NCBI GenBank assembly: GCA_913041125.1
Contig: CAJWHM010000005.1
Location: forward strand, 1-64,000
Length of the DNA stretch: 64,000 nt
Reading direction: 5' to 3'
From: an uncultured Bacteroidota bacterium
GTDB taxonomy: Bacteria; Bacteroidota; Bacteroidia; Flavobacteriales; Flavobacteriaceae
Shown one piece after another: positions 50,101 to 61,535 of the stretch. The stretch's first letter is position 1. Every line of letters begins with the position of its first letter. The translations under genes and the position numbers were made by a program. The notes under the pieces are model-generated. The model was not told the DNA's origin and searched no databases. It worked only from the letters and a program-made list of their open reading frames with translations.

Positions 50101-53100
50101 TTATTTTACTGTTAAATAGTCAAGATTTAGACTTGCAAATTCTTCATTGAAGTATTTTAAATCTTTTGATACTAATTTTTGATATTTTAAAATATGATTT
50201 TCTACTTCAGCCGTTAATTCTTTTCTTACTAATTCATCTTGATTAGTGGGTGGAAAATCATTGCTGGTTACCAAACTATTTAAATGCCCTAATTTATTGG
50301 TCAATTTTATAGGAAAGTTAAGAGGGTCCTGCCTACTTCTATTTTTTGTTTGATAAAGAGCTTTTTCAATTTCAGTTAATGACGAGTTTAATTGTTTTGC
50401 TTTCTCAACCAAATTAATTACGCTTTCATTTTCTGAAAAATTGGAATCAAATTCCTCTAACTTTTTTCTTATCTGTCGAATATTTTTAATTGCTTTGTGG
50501 GCTTTATCCACTGTGGCATTAACTTTATTAACAAAATCAAATTGAAGTCTCATTTGAGAAATAGACACTTCCGATCTTGGATCAGGTAAGATTTCAAATT
50601 CTTGTTCTTGACTTTCACCATTTTTTTCTAGAACAACTTTGTATTTACCTGGAACAGCTTTAGCTCCTGAAAAAGAGGCAGACCAAAATATCATACTATC
50701 TAGTATTTCTGCCCCTTCATATAAAGTATTCCAAACAAAAGTATTACCCCCTGTTTTAATTTCTAATTTATCAATCTCATCATTGCTTTTGTATGTTTTA
50801 ATTATTGTTCCATCTTGTTCTTTAAAATGTATAGACAACTCATCTTTATCTGGACTAAAGTTTTTTACATTAAAATGAACAATTACCCCATTGGGTAAGT
50901 TTGTTCCTTCTGTGAGTGTTTCTTTACCTCCTCTACCACGAGTTCTATAACTTGTTTTGGGTTTGAATAAGTTTATCTCTTCGTTTACAGTATTTTGATC
51001 TATTTGATGTAAAACTGTTAAATCGTCTAGGGCCCAAATGCTTCTACCTTGTGTAGCTACAATCAGACTATTTTCTTTAATTGTTAGATCAGTTATTGGA
51101 ACTATTGGAAGGTTAAGCTGAAATGAATTCCAAGAATTACCATCATCAAAAGAAATATACATTCCTGACTCAGTTCCTGCATAAAGTATTCCTTTTTTTT
51201 CTGGGTCTGCTCTTAAAACTCTTGTAAAGTGTTCTGATTTAATTCCATTTGTAATTAGGCTCCATGTTTTTCCATAATCTGAAGTTTTGTATAGATATGG
51301 CTTGAAATCACCTGTTTTATATAACGTTCCTGCTACATAACAAACTGCTGGATCAAACGGGGAAGGTTCAATGCTATTTATCATTAGCCATTTTGGCATG
51401 TTTGAGGGAGTTACATTTTCCCAATTATTTCCGCCATCTTTTTTTAAATGTATCAACCCGTCATCACTTCCTACCCACATTAATCCTTCTTTTATTGAGG
51501 ATTCATTAGCAGCAAAAATCGTACAATAATATTCTACACCTGTATTATCTTGTGTTATTGGACCTCCTGAAGATTTTAACTTTTTTGGGTCATTACGTGT
51601 TAAATCTGGACTTATTATTTCCCAACTTTGACCCTCATCTTCAGAAACATGTACATGGTTTGAAAAAGTATATAATTTTTTAGGGTCATGTTTACTAAAA
51701 TGAATCGGGAAATTCCATTGAAATCGATATTTCATTCCTTCCGCTCCATATCCCATAGGGTTATCAGGCCAAACATTTATACCTCTTTCAGAATTTGTTT
51801 TGTGATTTACCCTTGTTAAATAACCTCCATAACTTCCACCATAAACTATATCATTATCGAGTGGATCAATTGCTAAATGAGCTGACTCACCTCCAGCTGT
51901 TGGCTCCCAATCGTCTTCTGAAATTCCTCCCCCTGACGATCGATAATTTACTCTTAATGTTGAATTATCTTGTTGAGCAACATAAATTCTAAAAGGAAAT
52001 GAATTATCTGTTGTTACCCTATAAAATTGTGCTGTTGGCTGGTTATGGTATGTTGTCCATGTTTCGCCACCATTAAATGAAATTTGGGCTCCACCGTCAT
52101 CGGCAATTATCATTCTTTGATTATCCTCAGGAGCAATCCATAGATCATGATGATCACCGTGAGGAGCATTATTACTTTTAAATGTTTTGCCCCCATCTTT
52201 TGATTTATGATACGAAACATTCATAACATAAACAATATCTTCATCTTTTGTATCAGCATATATTTTAGAATAATACCATGCCCTTTGTCTTAATTCTCTG
52301 CTATCATTGATATGACTCCAAGTTGATCCTCCATCTTCAGATCTATATATACCTCCCTTTTCTTGATTTTCAACGATTGCCCACACTCTTTGTGTGTTAA
52401 CAGGTGATACAGTTACTCCAATTATGCCTAAAGTTCCTTCTGCGAAACCTTCATTAATACTTATTTTTGTCCAATTTTCCCCCTGATCAACACTCTTCCA
52501 AAGCGCAGATCCTTCTCCCCCACTATTAAGGCTATATGGGGTTCTATTTACCCTCCAGGTTGCAGCATAAAGAGTTCTTGAATTTGAAGGATCCATAACT
52601 AACTCAACTACTCCAGAATGATTATTTGAAAATAAAACTTTTTCCCACGTTTTTCCACCATCTTTACTTTTGTATACACCTCTATCAGATGTAGGCTTAT
52701 ATATATTACCTAATACTGCCGCATAAACTATATTATGATTATTTGGATCTATTACAATTCTAGGAACATGTCTTGATTTTGGTAATCCAGAAAAATTCCA
52801 TGTTTTTCCCGCATCAACACTTTTCCATATACCATACCCTGAAGAGACATTACCCCTTAGAGTAACTTCACCTCCACCTACATAAATTACATTATTATCG
52901 CTTTTGGAAACTGCTACTGACCCTATACTTCCTCCAAAGTATCCGTCCGATATATTTTCATAAGACTGGCCTCCATCTTCCGTTTTCCAAACTCCACCAC
53001 CTGTTGCTCCAAAATAAAACAAATTAGGGTTTCCAGGAACCCCAGTAACAGCAGCTGAACGACCACCTCTATGAGGTCCTAGTGAACGATACTTGATAGA

Positions 53101-53235
53101 CTCATAAGTAGATTCCGGATAAGTAATTTTATTTTTATTTGCTCTTTTTCTAGATTGGGCTTCTAAAGAATTGTATGTTATAAATAAAAGATATATAGTA
53201 AATAAAATTTTAGCTTTTAGATCAAAAATTTTCAT
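50101..53235 (-). CDS. BNR/VPS10-like beta-propeller secreted protein
   Basis: Many 'W[K/R]S.DGG.TW' Asp-box repeats; 'GPHRGGRSAAVTGVPGNPNLFYFGATGGGVWKTEDGG'. Confidence 0.9.
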   Translation of the reverse strand: MKIFDLKAKILFTIYLLFITYNSLEAQSRKRANKNKITYPESTYESIKYRSLGPHRGGRSAAVTGVPGNPNLFYFGATGGGVWKTEDGGQSYENISDGYFGGSIGSVAVSKSDNNVIYVGGGEVTLRGNVSSGYGIWKSVDAGKTWNFSGLPKSRHVPRIVIDPNNHNIVYAAVLGNIYKPTSDRGVYKSKDGGKTWEKVLFSNNHSGVVELVMDPSNSRTLYAATWRVNRTPYSLNSGGEGSALWKSVDQGENWTKISINEGFAEGTLGIIGVTVSPVNTQRVWAIVENQEKGGIYRSEDGGSTWSHINDSRELRQRAWYYSKIYADTKDEDIVYVMNVSYHKSKDGGKTFKSNNAPHGDHHDLWIAPEDNQRMIIADDGGAQISFNGGETWTTYHNQPTAQFYRVTTDNSFPFRIYVAQQDNSTLRVNYRSSGGGISEDDWEPTAGGESAHLAIDPLDNDIVYGGSYGGYLTRVNHKTNSERGINVWPDNPMGYGAEGMKYRFQWNFPIHFSKHDPKKLYTFSNHVHVSEDEGQSWEIISPDLTRNDPKKLKSSGGPITQDNTGVEYYCTIFAANESSIKEGLMWVGSDDGLIHLKKDGGNNWENVTPSNMPKWLMINSIEPSPFDPAVCYVAGTLYKTGDFKPYLYKTSDYGKTWSLITNGIKSEHFTRVLRADPEKKGILYAGTESGMYISFDDGNSWNSFQLNLPIVPITDLTIKENSLIVATQGRSIWALDDLTVLHQIDQNTVNEEINLFKPKTSYRTRGRGGKETLTEGTNLPNGVIVHFNVKNFSPDKDELSIHFKEQDGTIIKTYKSNDEIDKLEIKTGGNTFVWNTLYEGAEILDSMIFWSASFSGAKAVPGKYKVVLEKNGESQEQEFEILPDPRSEVSISQMRLQFDFVNKVNATVDKAHKAIKNIRQIRKKLEEFDSNFSENESVINLVEKAKQLNSSLTEIEKALYQTKNRSRQDPLNFPIKLTNKLGHLNSLVTSNDFPPTNQDELVRKELTAEVENHILKYQKLVSKDLKYFNEEFASLNLDYLTVK

Positions 53236-53298
53236 AATAAGTTTTTCTGTGTATAATAAAAATATAAAATTTAATTTATTCCCATATTCAAGGGTATC

Positions 53299-54663
53299 TT
53301 AAATTAGTTCTTTTCTAATCGAACGATTAAGAAAATAAATTGTGACCAAAGTAGAAAGCAAATCAGCGATTGGAAATGAAAGCCATACACCATCTATACC
53401 AATGTATGGAGGTAGTAAAAATAACAAGGGAATGAAAAAAAAACCCTGTCTACTCAAAGTTAAAAGTAAAGCTGGCTTTGCTTTGCCAATAGCTTGAAAA
53501 TAAGCAGCACCAATTAGCTGAATCCCAATTATTGGTAATGCCATAAATACATATCTTAATGCCATTGGCGTTTGCTCTGATACAATGACATCCTTTGAAA
53601 AAATTTGAGGTATAAAATCTGAGTAGAAAAAAATTAAAAGAAAAACGATAGTTGCTAATACACTTGAATATAATATGGACGTATTAATTATATTTCTAAC
53701 TCTCAACCAGTTTTTTGCTCCATAATTATATCCAGCTATAGGCAGAAAACCTTGTGTTATACCAAAAATTGGAAACGTAGCAAACATAAGCATTCTACTT
53801 ATTATAGCATAAACAGTGATTGAAGATTCTCCTCCAATTGTAAATAAAATATTATTTACTAATAGAACCGTTAAACTAACCATTGCCTGTCTAACTAAAG
53901 TAACAGAACCAAGTGAAGTGATTTGTAAAACCGTATTATAATTTATGAAAAAGTTGGACAATTTTGGTCTAAGAATAGATTGCCCTGATAGAAAAAAGTA
54001 AATTATGTAAGTTGCACATACACCATATGAAAGTGAAGTTGCCCAAGCAGCACCCATCATTCCCATATCAAAAACCTTTATTAAAATATAATCTAATGTT
54101 AAATTAGAAATAGAGGGTAATAACATAGCATACATAGCATTTTTTGGTTTACCTTCTGCCCTAATGGTATTATTTGCCATCATACAAAAAGCTAAAACGG
54201 GGACACCATACATTACGATAACATAATATGTTTTAGCAAAAGAAAAAAGTGATCCCTTCCCACCAAAAATTGGGATGATTTGATTTACAAAAAATAAGCC
54301 AAAAATAACAACTAGTATAGTTATTAAAAACGTAAGTGTAATTTGATTTCCAAATGTTTGTTCAGCTTTTACAATATTTTTTTCTCCTAAACTTCTGGAT
54401 ATTATTGAAGCACCTCCTACACCAATTGCCATTCCAAGTGCAGCAATAAAAAAAGATACCGGTAGAACAACATTAATAGCTGCAATTGCTTCTGAGCCTA
54501 TCCATTGTCCAACAAAAATAGTATCAATTAAAATATTCAGTGACATTACAAGTATACCAATAGATGCTGGAATGGCTTGTTGAATTAAAAGATTTGATAT
54601 TGGAAGAGTTCCTAAAAGCTGAGTATTTGAAGTCTTCATTATTAGTTTTTCATATGAGCCCAC
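53299..54663 (-). CDS. MATE family efflux transporter
   Basis: 12 TM; 'IPASIGILVMSLNILIDTIFVGQWIGSEAIAAINVVLPV'. Confidence 0.93.
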   Translation of the reverse strand: MGSYEKLIMKTSNTQLLGTLPISNLLIQQAIPASIGILVMSLNILIDTIFVGQWIGSEAIAAINVVLPVSFFIAALGMAIGVGGASIISRSLGEKNIVKAEQTFGNQITLTFLITILVVIFGLFFVNQIIPIFGGKGSLFSFAKTYYVIVMYGVPVLAFCMMANNTIRAEGKPKNAMYAMLLPSISNLTLDYILIKVFDMGMMGAAWATSLSYGVCATYIIYFFLSGQSILRPKLSNFFINYNTVLQITSLGSVTLVRQAMVSLTVLLVNNILFTIGGESSITVYAIISRMLMFATFPIFGITQGFLPIAGYNYGAKNWLRVRNIINTSILYSSVLATIVFLLIFFYSDFIPQIFSKDVIVSEQTPMALRYVFMALPIIGIQLIGAAYFQAIGKAKPALLLTLSRQGFFFIPLLFLLPPYIGIDGVWLSFPIADLLSTLVTIYFLNRSIRKELI

Positions 54664-55673
54664 TCATCAATCCACCTACTTAATACGTTTACCCAATCTT
54701 CTCTATCATTGATGCATGGTATAACATGAAGATGTTTTCCCCCTTTGTCTTCAAAATCTTCTGTTGCTTCCATTCCAATTTCTTCAAGAGTCTCTAAACA
54801 ATCTGAAACAAAAGCAGGAGTTGCAATAGCTAAATCTTTTGTCCCTGATTTAGCAAATTTTTCAACAGTTTTATCGGTATATGGTTTTAGCCATGATCCT
54901 AAAATAGAAACTCTAGATTGAAAACTTGTTGAAAAAGAACCCTCCTTTAATTCTAAATATTCTGCAACTTTCAAAGAAGTCATTTCACATTGATGCCTAT
55001 AGCAAAATTTGTGTGCCGGGGAATTTTCAAAACAACACTCTCCATTAATTTTACAATGCGATTTTGTGACATCAGATTTTCTTATATGTCTTTCGGGTAC
55101 TCCGTGATAAGAAAACAATAAATGTTCCCAATTTTTCCCTTCAATTGCTTCTTGAATAGAATTACCCAAAACTCTAATATAGTCAGGATGGTTATAAAAT
55201 GGTGGCAAAGAAGTTAGTTCTATTTCAGGATAATATTTTTTTTGAATTTCCTCTGCTAGGACTAAAATAGTTTCAGTTGTTGCCATTGCAAACTGTGGAT
55301 ATAATGGAATAATTAAAACCTCTTTAACTCCTTTGTTGTGAAGAACTTCAATTCCATTTTTGATTGATGGATTTCCATATCTCATCGCCAAAACAACTGG
55401 AATTGAAACTTTGTTTTGAACTTTCTTTTGAAGCCTTTCTGAGAGAACTATGAGCGGTGAACCTTGATCCCACCATATTTTTTTATATGCTTTCGCTGAT
55501 TTTTTAGGTCTTGTTTTTAAAATAATGCCTTTAACCAGAAAAGATCTAAACCATTTTGGAAGGTCTATTACCCTTTCGTCCATTAAAAATTCTTCTAAAT
55601 AATTTCTAACATCATTTGTGTTTGTGCTATCTGGAGAACCCAAATTCACAAGTAGAACACCTTTCATTTGCAT
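54642..55673 (-). CDS. hemH: Ferrochelatase
   Basis: 'GVLLVNLGSPDSTNTNDVRNYLEEFLMDERVID', 'LLFSYHGVPERHIRKSD', 'PAFVSDCLETLEEI'. Confidence 0.97.
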   Translation of the reverse strand: MQMKGVLLVNLGSPDSTNTNDVRNYLEEFLMDERVIDLPKWFRSFLVKGIILKTRPKKSAKAYKKIWWDQGSPLIVLSERLQKKVQNKVSIPVVLAMRYGNPSIKNGIEVLHNKGVKEVLIIPLYPQFAMATTETILVLAEEIQKKYYPEIELTSLPPFYNHPDYIRVLGNSIQEAIEGKNWEHLLFSYHGVPERHIRKSDVTKSHCKINGECCFENSPAHKFCYRHQCEMTSLKVAEYLELKEGSFSTSFQSRVSILGSWLKPYTDKTVEKFAKSGTKDLAIATPAFVSDCLETLEEIGMEATEDFEDKGGKHLHVIPCINDREDWVNVLSRWIDEWAHMKN

Positions 55674-55678
55674 TTTTT

Positions 55679-56560
55679 TTACGAAGATACTGATCCTAAA
55701 TATTTCTTAGGTGTAGTTCCATATTTCTTTTTAAAAGCGGCAATAAAATGACTTGAAGTACTATATCCTAATTTTAATCCAACTTCATTAACATTATACT
55801 TTTGAGAATCAAGCATTCTTCTTGCTTCTTGCATCTTATGTTCTAATAAGTATGCAAATACAGTATCTCCATATACTTGTTTAAATCCTTGTTTAAGTTT
55901 TTTCAATGGAAGACCAATTTCTAAAGCTAATGCATCTAAAGAAGGAGGATCAATCATTCGATCTAAAATAATGTCTTTTGCGTTTCTGATTTTTTGAACA
56001 TTTTGTTCATCAATTAAGAAAGGACATTGCTCAATTGAGGAATCATCGTTCTTATTGAAATAGAGACTTAGAAGTTCATAAATTTTACCCTTAAAATAAA
56101 GGGATTTCATACTATCATGAACTCGAGCTTGTAATATTTGGCTAAGCACTACTGCGATTGATGAAGTAAAAGGCAAATTATCGTAATATTTTTTTGAACT
56201 ATTTTCTGGACTTAAAAAAGATATATGATTCGCATCAGAAGAAAAAAGTGAATGGAATTTAGCTATAGAAATCAGTATGCTTATCATCCAAGTTTCTGGA
56301 GTTAATTCGACATTTATAGGTAAAGGTTTTTGAGGATTATAAAGCAGCATGGAATGATTTTCTTGAACTTGAAAAGTATAATTACCTTGATTAAATATGA
56401 AGTTAGTTTGACCTTTTAGACAAAAATGGAATTGTATAACGTCCTTATTAACATCCTTTTTTTTATTAACTAAAATATCACTATCGTTTTTTGTTCTTAA
56501 AACAACAAATCCATTTTCAATTTTAGTTTCACTAAATGAACTTATATCGTTATTTTCCAT
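55679..56560 (-). CDS. AraC family transcriptional regulator (PchR-like)
   Basis: C-terminal HTH 'MQEARRMLDSQKYNVNEVGLKLGYSTSSHFIAAFKKKYGTTPKKYLG'. Confidence 0.92.
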   Translation of the reverse strand: MENNDISSFSETKIENGFVVLRTKNDSDILVNKKKDVNKDVIQFHFCLKGQTNFIFNQGNYTFQVQENHSMLLYNPQKPLPINVELTPETWMISILISIAKFHSLFSSDANHISFLSPENSSKKYYDNLPFTSSIAVVLSQILQARVHDSMKSLYFKGKIYELLSLYFNKNDDSSIEQCPFLIDEQNVQKIRNAKDIILDRMIDPPSLDALALEIGLPLKKLKQGFKQVYGDTVFAYLLEHKMQEARRMLDSQKYNVNEVGLKLGYSTSSHFIAAFKKKYGTTPKKYLGSVSS

Positions 56561-56739
56561 AAAAAAGTTTATTAAATATTAGTATACAACACTTAATTAT
56601 TTAAACAAAAATATAATTTTTTGAATATCTGGACAGTGAAATAAAATCCAAAAACCTAAATAGATATTTTAAAACTTTTTATCGTTATTTTTTATATAAT
56701 CTCTATATTATTTTTGTTTCGGAATTTGATTTAGCTTTA

Positions 56740-57966
56740 GTGGAACAGTACGATTTCTTTGTTGTAGGTATAAGCTATAAAACCGCAGATATAAATGTTA
56801 GGGGTAAATTTAGCCTTAATGACACCCAACAACATGCATTATTCTTGGATGCAAAAAAATCAAATATAAAAGACCTCTTAGTTATAAAAACATGCAACAG
56901 GACGGAACTTTATGCGTGGACCAATGATTTAGATTTTCTTATTGACTTATTATGTAAGCATAGTGATGGGAACAGAAAACTCTATGATACCATAGGTTAT
57001 AATTACACAGGAGAAAAAGGAATTTCACACCTATTTCGTGTTGGTTCAGGACTTGAAAGTCAAATACTTGGTGATTTTGAGATTATAGGTCAAATTAAAC
57101 AAAGTTTTTATCGTTCAAAAAAAATGGGGCTAGCAAATGGATACTTAGAAAGATTAATCAATTCTGTTATTCAGTCTAGTAAAAGAATTAAAACAGAAAC
57201 TTCTATTTCAACTGGAGCCACTTCAGTAGCATTTGCTTCAGTCCAATATATTTTAAGTCATGTAAAAAATATTTCCAATAAAAATATCTTGCTTTTTGGA
57301 ACAGGTAAAATAGGTGCTAATACATGTGAAAATCTAGTAAAACACACACAAAATGATCATATCACTTTAATCAATCGAACCAAAGAACGTGCAGAAAAAA
57401 TTGGTAGTAAATTTCCGGTTATTGTAAAACCTTATTCCGAGTTAACATCAGCAATATATGATGCAGATATATTAATTGTTGCCACTGGAGCACAAGCACC
57501 AACAATAAGTAAAGATTTAATTCTTAATAGTAAGCCTTTACTTATTCTAGATTTATCAATCCCAAGAAATGTATCATTAGAAATAACTGATATAGAAAAT
57601 ATCAGCGTTGTTCATCTGGATGAGCTTTCTCAAATTACAGATGAGACTTTTGAAAAACGAAAAAAACTTATTCCTAAGGCAGAAAAAATTCTAAATGAAG
57701 TAAAAAATGAATTTTTGACTTGGTTTAAACATCGAAAATATATTCCTGCGCTTAATGCTTTTAAAGAAAAAATTGTTTTTTCAAAGAAAGAAAAATTTGA
57801 ATTAGAAAAGTATATTAACCACTGTTTTGGTTACCAGCAAAAACAACAAATCGCACAAAAAATAACAGGACAAATAGCAGCCTATATTCGTGAAAATCCA
57901 AATAATGCAAAACAAACAATTGAACTAATTGAAGATATTTTTGAACTTGATCCAAAGAATCTGTAA
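56740..57966 (+). CDS. hemA: Glutamyl-tRNA reductase
   Basis: GTG start; 'VGISYKTADINVRGKF', 'VIKTCNRTELYAW', 'SGLESQILGDFEIIGQIKQ'. Confidence 0.97.
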   Translation: MEQYDFFVVGISYKTADINVRGKFSLNDTQQHALFLDAKKSNIKDLLVIKTCNRTELYAWTNDLDFLIDLLCKHSDGNRKLYDTIGYNYTGEKGISHLFRVGSGLESQILGDFEIIGQIKQSFYRSKKMGLANGYLERLINSVIQSSKRIKTETSISTGATSVAFASVQYILSHVKNISNKNILLFGTGKIGANTCENLVKHTQNDHITLINRTKERAEKIGSKFPVIVKPYSELTSAIYDADILIVATGAQAPTISKDLILNSKPLLILDLSIPRNVSLEITDIENISVVHLDELSQITDETFEKRKKLIPKAEKILNEVKNEFLTWFKHRKYIPALNAFKEKIVFSKKEKFELEKYINHCFGYQQKQQIAQKITGQIAAYIRENPNNAKQTIELIEDIFELDPKNL

Positions 57967-57971
57967 TAAGA

Positions 57972-58877
57972 ATGGTGCGTATAGGAACTAGAAAAAGTGC
58001 TCTTGCAATTTGGCAAGCTAATCAGGTTAAAAACGGATTGGAAAAAAATGGTTATTCATCCATTTTAATTCCAATTGAAAGTACTGGGGATAAAGAATTA
58101 AGTAAACCTATATATGAGATAGGTGTGCAAGGAGTTTTCACAAAAAACCTAGACCAGGCTCTTTTGGACAAAAAAATAGATATTGCTGTCCATAGCCTAA
58201 AAGATGTGCCGACATTATTACCTAAAGAAATTGAAATCTCAGCATGTCTAAAACGAGGACTAGTAAATGATGTCTTAGTTTATCATCCCAATTTTTTAAA
58301 CTGGGAAGAAAGCAACTCTGTTGGAACAAGTAGCTTAAGAAGAAAAGCACAATGGTTAAGAAAATACCCTAACCACATAATTGAAAACTTAAGAGGAAAT
58401 CTTGAAACTCGTCTAGAAAAAATGAAAAAATCAAGTTGGGGAGGAGCTATTTTTGCTCAAGCTGGCCTTGATCGTTTGAATTTGTTAGATGAAAAATTTT
58501 TAGTTTTAGACTGGATGATTCCTGCGCCCTCTCAAGGAATTATTGGGATAACTTCATTAATTCAAAACAAAAATATTTCTAAAATTGTTAAAAAAATTAA
58601 TTGTACTAAAACTTATTTGTGTGCAGGTATAGAACGCAATTTTCTTAGAACTTTAGAAGGCGGCTGTACTGCACCCATTGGAGCAAATGCTTTTATTGAC
58701 AAAGAAGTTGTTTATTTTAAATATGGATTGTTTTCTTTGGATGGTAAAAAAGCGATAATTGATGAATGCAAAATATCAATTGACGGGCTAAATAATGCTG
58801 GAGAAAATATTGCTGAAAATTTATTGAAAAATGGTGGTTCTAATTTGATGAGAGAAATAAAAAGTCAAATGAAATGA
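57972..58877 (+). CDS. hemC: Porphobilinogen deaminase (hydroxymethylbilane synthase)
   Basis: 'RIGTRKSALAIWQANQV', 'IAVHSLKDVPT', 'FLRTLEGGCTAPIGA'. Confidence 0.97.
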   Translation: MVRIGTRKSALAIWQANQVKNGLEKNGYSSILIPIESTGDKELSKPIYEIGVQGVFTKNLDQALLDKKIDIAVHSLKDVPTLLPKEIEISACLKRGLVNDVLVYHPNFLNWEESNSVGTSSLRRKAQWLRKYPNHIIENLRGNLETRLEKMKKSSWGGAIFAQAGLDRLNLLDEKFLVLDWMIPAPSQGIIGITSLIQNKNISKIVKKINCTKTYLCAGIERNFLRTLEGGCTAPIGANAFIDKEVVYFKYGLFSLDGKKAIIDECKISIDGLNNAGENIAENLLKNGGSNLMREIKSQMK

Positions 58878-59545
58878 GATTACTTTCTACCAAAATTTTA
58901 GATTTAAACTTTAAATTTCAAATAGCTCAAATAGGTATTTCTATATTTGAGCATCCTTTTATAAAAATTAATTCAATCCCATTAAAAAATTTTAAATTCC
59001 AGTCATCATTTATTTTTTCGAGTCAAAATGCTGTAAAGATTGCATTTGAAAATCCTCAAATAAAAAAACAGATAGGAGGCAAAAGATACTTTTGTGTTGG
59101 AGAGAAAACTAAAGCCCTACTTGAAAAAAATGGACAAAAAGTAATTAAAATGACTCATAATGCTTCTGATTTAGGTTTTCACATAATTAAGACCTACAAA
59201 AATGAAACCTTTTCTTTCTTTTGCGGGAAACTTCGAAGACATGAAATAGAATCATTGTTAGCAAAAGAAAAAATAAGTCTTCAAATACATGAAATTTATA
59301 ATACAATTTACAATTCAAAAAAATTTGACAATCAATTTGACGGTGTTTTATTTTTTAGCCCTTCTGCAGTAAACAGTTTTTTTAAAAAAAATAATTGGTC
59401 TTCAAAAGTTCATGCATTTTCTATAGGCAAAAGCACTTCGAAAACTTTAGAAAAATTTACAAGGGATTTTACAGAAGCAAAAAAACCAAATGAAAATGAA
59501 TTACTATCAATTCTTAATAGTCATTATTTAAAACATTATGCTTAA
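58874..59545 (+). CDS. hemD: Uroporphyrinogen-III synthase
   Basis: Weak family similarity plus overlap with hemC and hemE; '[14 protein letters not shown]', '[14 protein letters not shown]'. Confidence 0.85.
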   Translation: MRLLSTKILDLNFKFQIAQIGISIFEHPFIKINSIPLKNFKFQSSFIFSSQNAVKIAFENPQIKKQIGGKRYFCVGEKTKALLEKNGQKVIKMTHNASDLGFHIIKTYKNETFSFFCGKLRRHEIESLLAKEKISLQIHEIYNTIYNSKKFDNQFDGVLFFSPSAVNSFFKKNNWSSKVHAFSIGKSTSKTLEKFTRDFTEAKKPNENELLSILNSHYLKHYA

Positions 59546-60560
59546 AAATGATCTTTTTTTAAAAGCCCTGAATGGTGAAAAAGTAAAACGCCCTCCAGTT
59601 TGGATGATGCGCCAAGCCGGTCGTTATTTACCTGATTTTATGACATTAAAAAATAAATATGATTTTTTTACACGTTGTCAAACTCCAGAATTAGCAACAA
59701 AAATTACTTTAATGCCTATCGAACAAATTGGCCCTGATGCAGCAATATTATTTAGTGACATATTAGTTGTTCTTCAAGCTATGCAAATGACCGTGGAAAT
59801 GAGAGACAATATTGGGCCTTGGATACCAAATCCCGTAAGGTCCCAATCTGATATTGACAAATTAATTATTCCAAATATCAATGAACACTTAGGATATGTA
59901 ATGGAGGCAATTAAAATGACTAAAACAGAACTCAATCAGAGGGTCCCGCTAATTGGCTTTGCTGGCTCACCATGGACTTTATTATGTTATGCTGTTCAAG
60001 GACAAGGTTCAAAAAATTTTGATAAGGCAAAGGCTTTTTGTTTTAGTCAAACTAATGAAGCTCATAGTTTACTTCAAAAAATTACAGATACAACGATTCT
60101 ATATCTTAAAGAAAAAGTTGCTTGTGGTGTAAATGCTATTCAAATATTTGATTCATGGGGTGGATTGCTTTCACCAGAAGATTATAATATTTTTTCGTGG
60201 CCCTACATTCAACAAATAATTGATGCTCTTAAAAATGAGATACCTACGATTATATTTGGAAAAGGATGTTGGTTTGCCTTACATCAAATGGGGAAGTCAG
60301 GAGCGGCTGCTCTTGGAGTAGATTGGACTTGTTCAGCTAAAAATGCAAGATATCTTTCTGGAGGACAAATTACTCTTCAAGGAAATTTTGATCCATCTAG
60401 ATTGTTATCTCCCATAACTGAGATAACAGAAGCTGTATACAAAATGATAAACGAATTTGGTAAAGATAGATATATAGTCAATTTAGGTCACGGTATATTA
60501 CCCAATATTCCTGTAGACCATGCAAAAGCTTTTGTCGATGCAGTAAAATCATATTATTAA
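59538..60560 (+). CDS. hemE: Uroporphyrinogen decarboxylase
   Basis: '[17 protein letters not shown]', '[19 protein letters not shown]', '[11 protein letters not shown]'. Confidence 0.98.
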   Translation: MLKNDLFLKALNGEKVKRPPVWMMRQAGRYLPDFMTLKNKYDFFTRCQTPELATKITLMPIEQIGPDAAILFSDILVVLQAMQMTVEMRDNIGPWIPNPVRSQSDIDKLIIPNINEHLGYVMEAIKMTKTELNQRVPLIGFAGSPWTLLCYAVQGQGSKNFDKAKAFCFSQTNEAHSLLQKITDTTILYLKEKVACGVNAIQIFDSWGGLLSPEDYNIFSWPYIQQIIDALKNEIPTIIFGKGCWFALHQMGKSGAAALGVDWTCSAKNARYLSGGQITLQGNFDPSRLLSPITEITEAVYKMINEFGKDRYIVNLGHGILPNIPVDHAKAFVDAVKSYY

Positions 60561-60569
60561 TTTATTGCA

Positions 60570-61472
60570 ATGAAAAATAAATTTTACAAATATTTACAAT
60601 TACTGCAAGATAATTTTACCAATGAATTTGAAAAAATTGATGCTAAAGCTAAATTTAATGAGGATATTTGGATTCGCCCTGAAGGTGGTGGTGGAAAAAC
60701 AAGAATAATTGAAAATGGAGGTGTAATAGAAAAAGGGGGTGTAAATATCTCTTCAGTCCATGGTCCTCTTCCTGAAAGTATGCAAGAGTACTTTAAAGTT
60801 GAAAATGTAGATTTCTATGCATGTGGATTAAGTTTAGTAATCCATCCAAATAATCCAATGGCACCGACTGTTCATGCTAACTGGAGATATTTTGAGATGT
60901 ATGATAAAAATGGAAAAATAATTGACCAGTGGTTTGGTGGAGGTCTTGATCTAACACCATATTATTTTTTCAAAGAAGATGCTGAACATTTTCACAAAAC
61001 CTGTAAAGATGTTTGTGATCAATTCAACACAGAATATTACAATAAATTCAAACAAGAATGTGATTCATATTTTTTCAATAAACATAGAAATGAAGCTAGG
61101 GGTGTAGGGGGCTTATTTTTTGACTATCTTAAAGAAGACAAAAACAACACCCTTGAAGATCATTATAAATTCATAATTAGTGTAAGCAAATCGTTTTTAA
61201 CTGCATATGTCCCAATACTAAAAAAAAGAATGAATTTGATATACACTGATGAACAAAAAAACTGGCAAGAAATGAGAAGAGGAAGATATGTAGAATTTAA
61301 TCTTGTTCATGACAAAGGGACAATTTTTGGATTAAGGACAAATGGGAGAATAGAAAGTATTTTGATGAGTCTGCCTCCAAAAGTTCAGTGGAAATATAAT
61401 TTTAAACCCAAAAAAGGTTCGGCTGAAGAAAAACTTTTGAAAATATTGAAATCCCCTAGAAATTGGATCTAA
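60570..61472 (+). CDS. hemF: Oxygen-dependent coproporphyrinogen-III oxidase
   Basis: 'HPNNPMAPTVHANWRYFEM', 'WFGGGLDLTPYYFF', 'RRGRYVEFNLVHDKGT'. Confidence 0.97.
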   Translation: MKNKFYKYLQLLQDNFTNEFEKIDAKAKFNEDIWIRPEGGGGKTRIIENGGVIEKGGVNISSVHGPLPESMQEYFKVENVDFYACGLSLVIHPNNPMAPTVHANWRYFEMYDKNGKIIDQWFGGGLDLTPYYFFKEDAEHFHKTCKDVCDQFNTEYYNKFKQECDSYFFNKHRNEARGVGGLFFDYLKEDKNNTLEDHYKFIISVSKSFLTAYVPILKKRMNLIYTDEQKNWQEMRRGRYVEFNLVHDKGTIFGLRTNGRIESILMSLPPKVQWKYNFKPKKGSAEEKLLKILKSPRNWI

Positions 61473-61535
61473 GATTTATTTTAGCTAAAAGAAATAGATT
61501 AATTTGTAATTTGAAAATCAAATAATAACAGAATT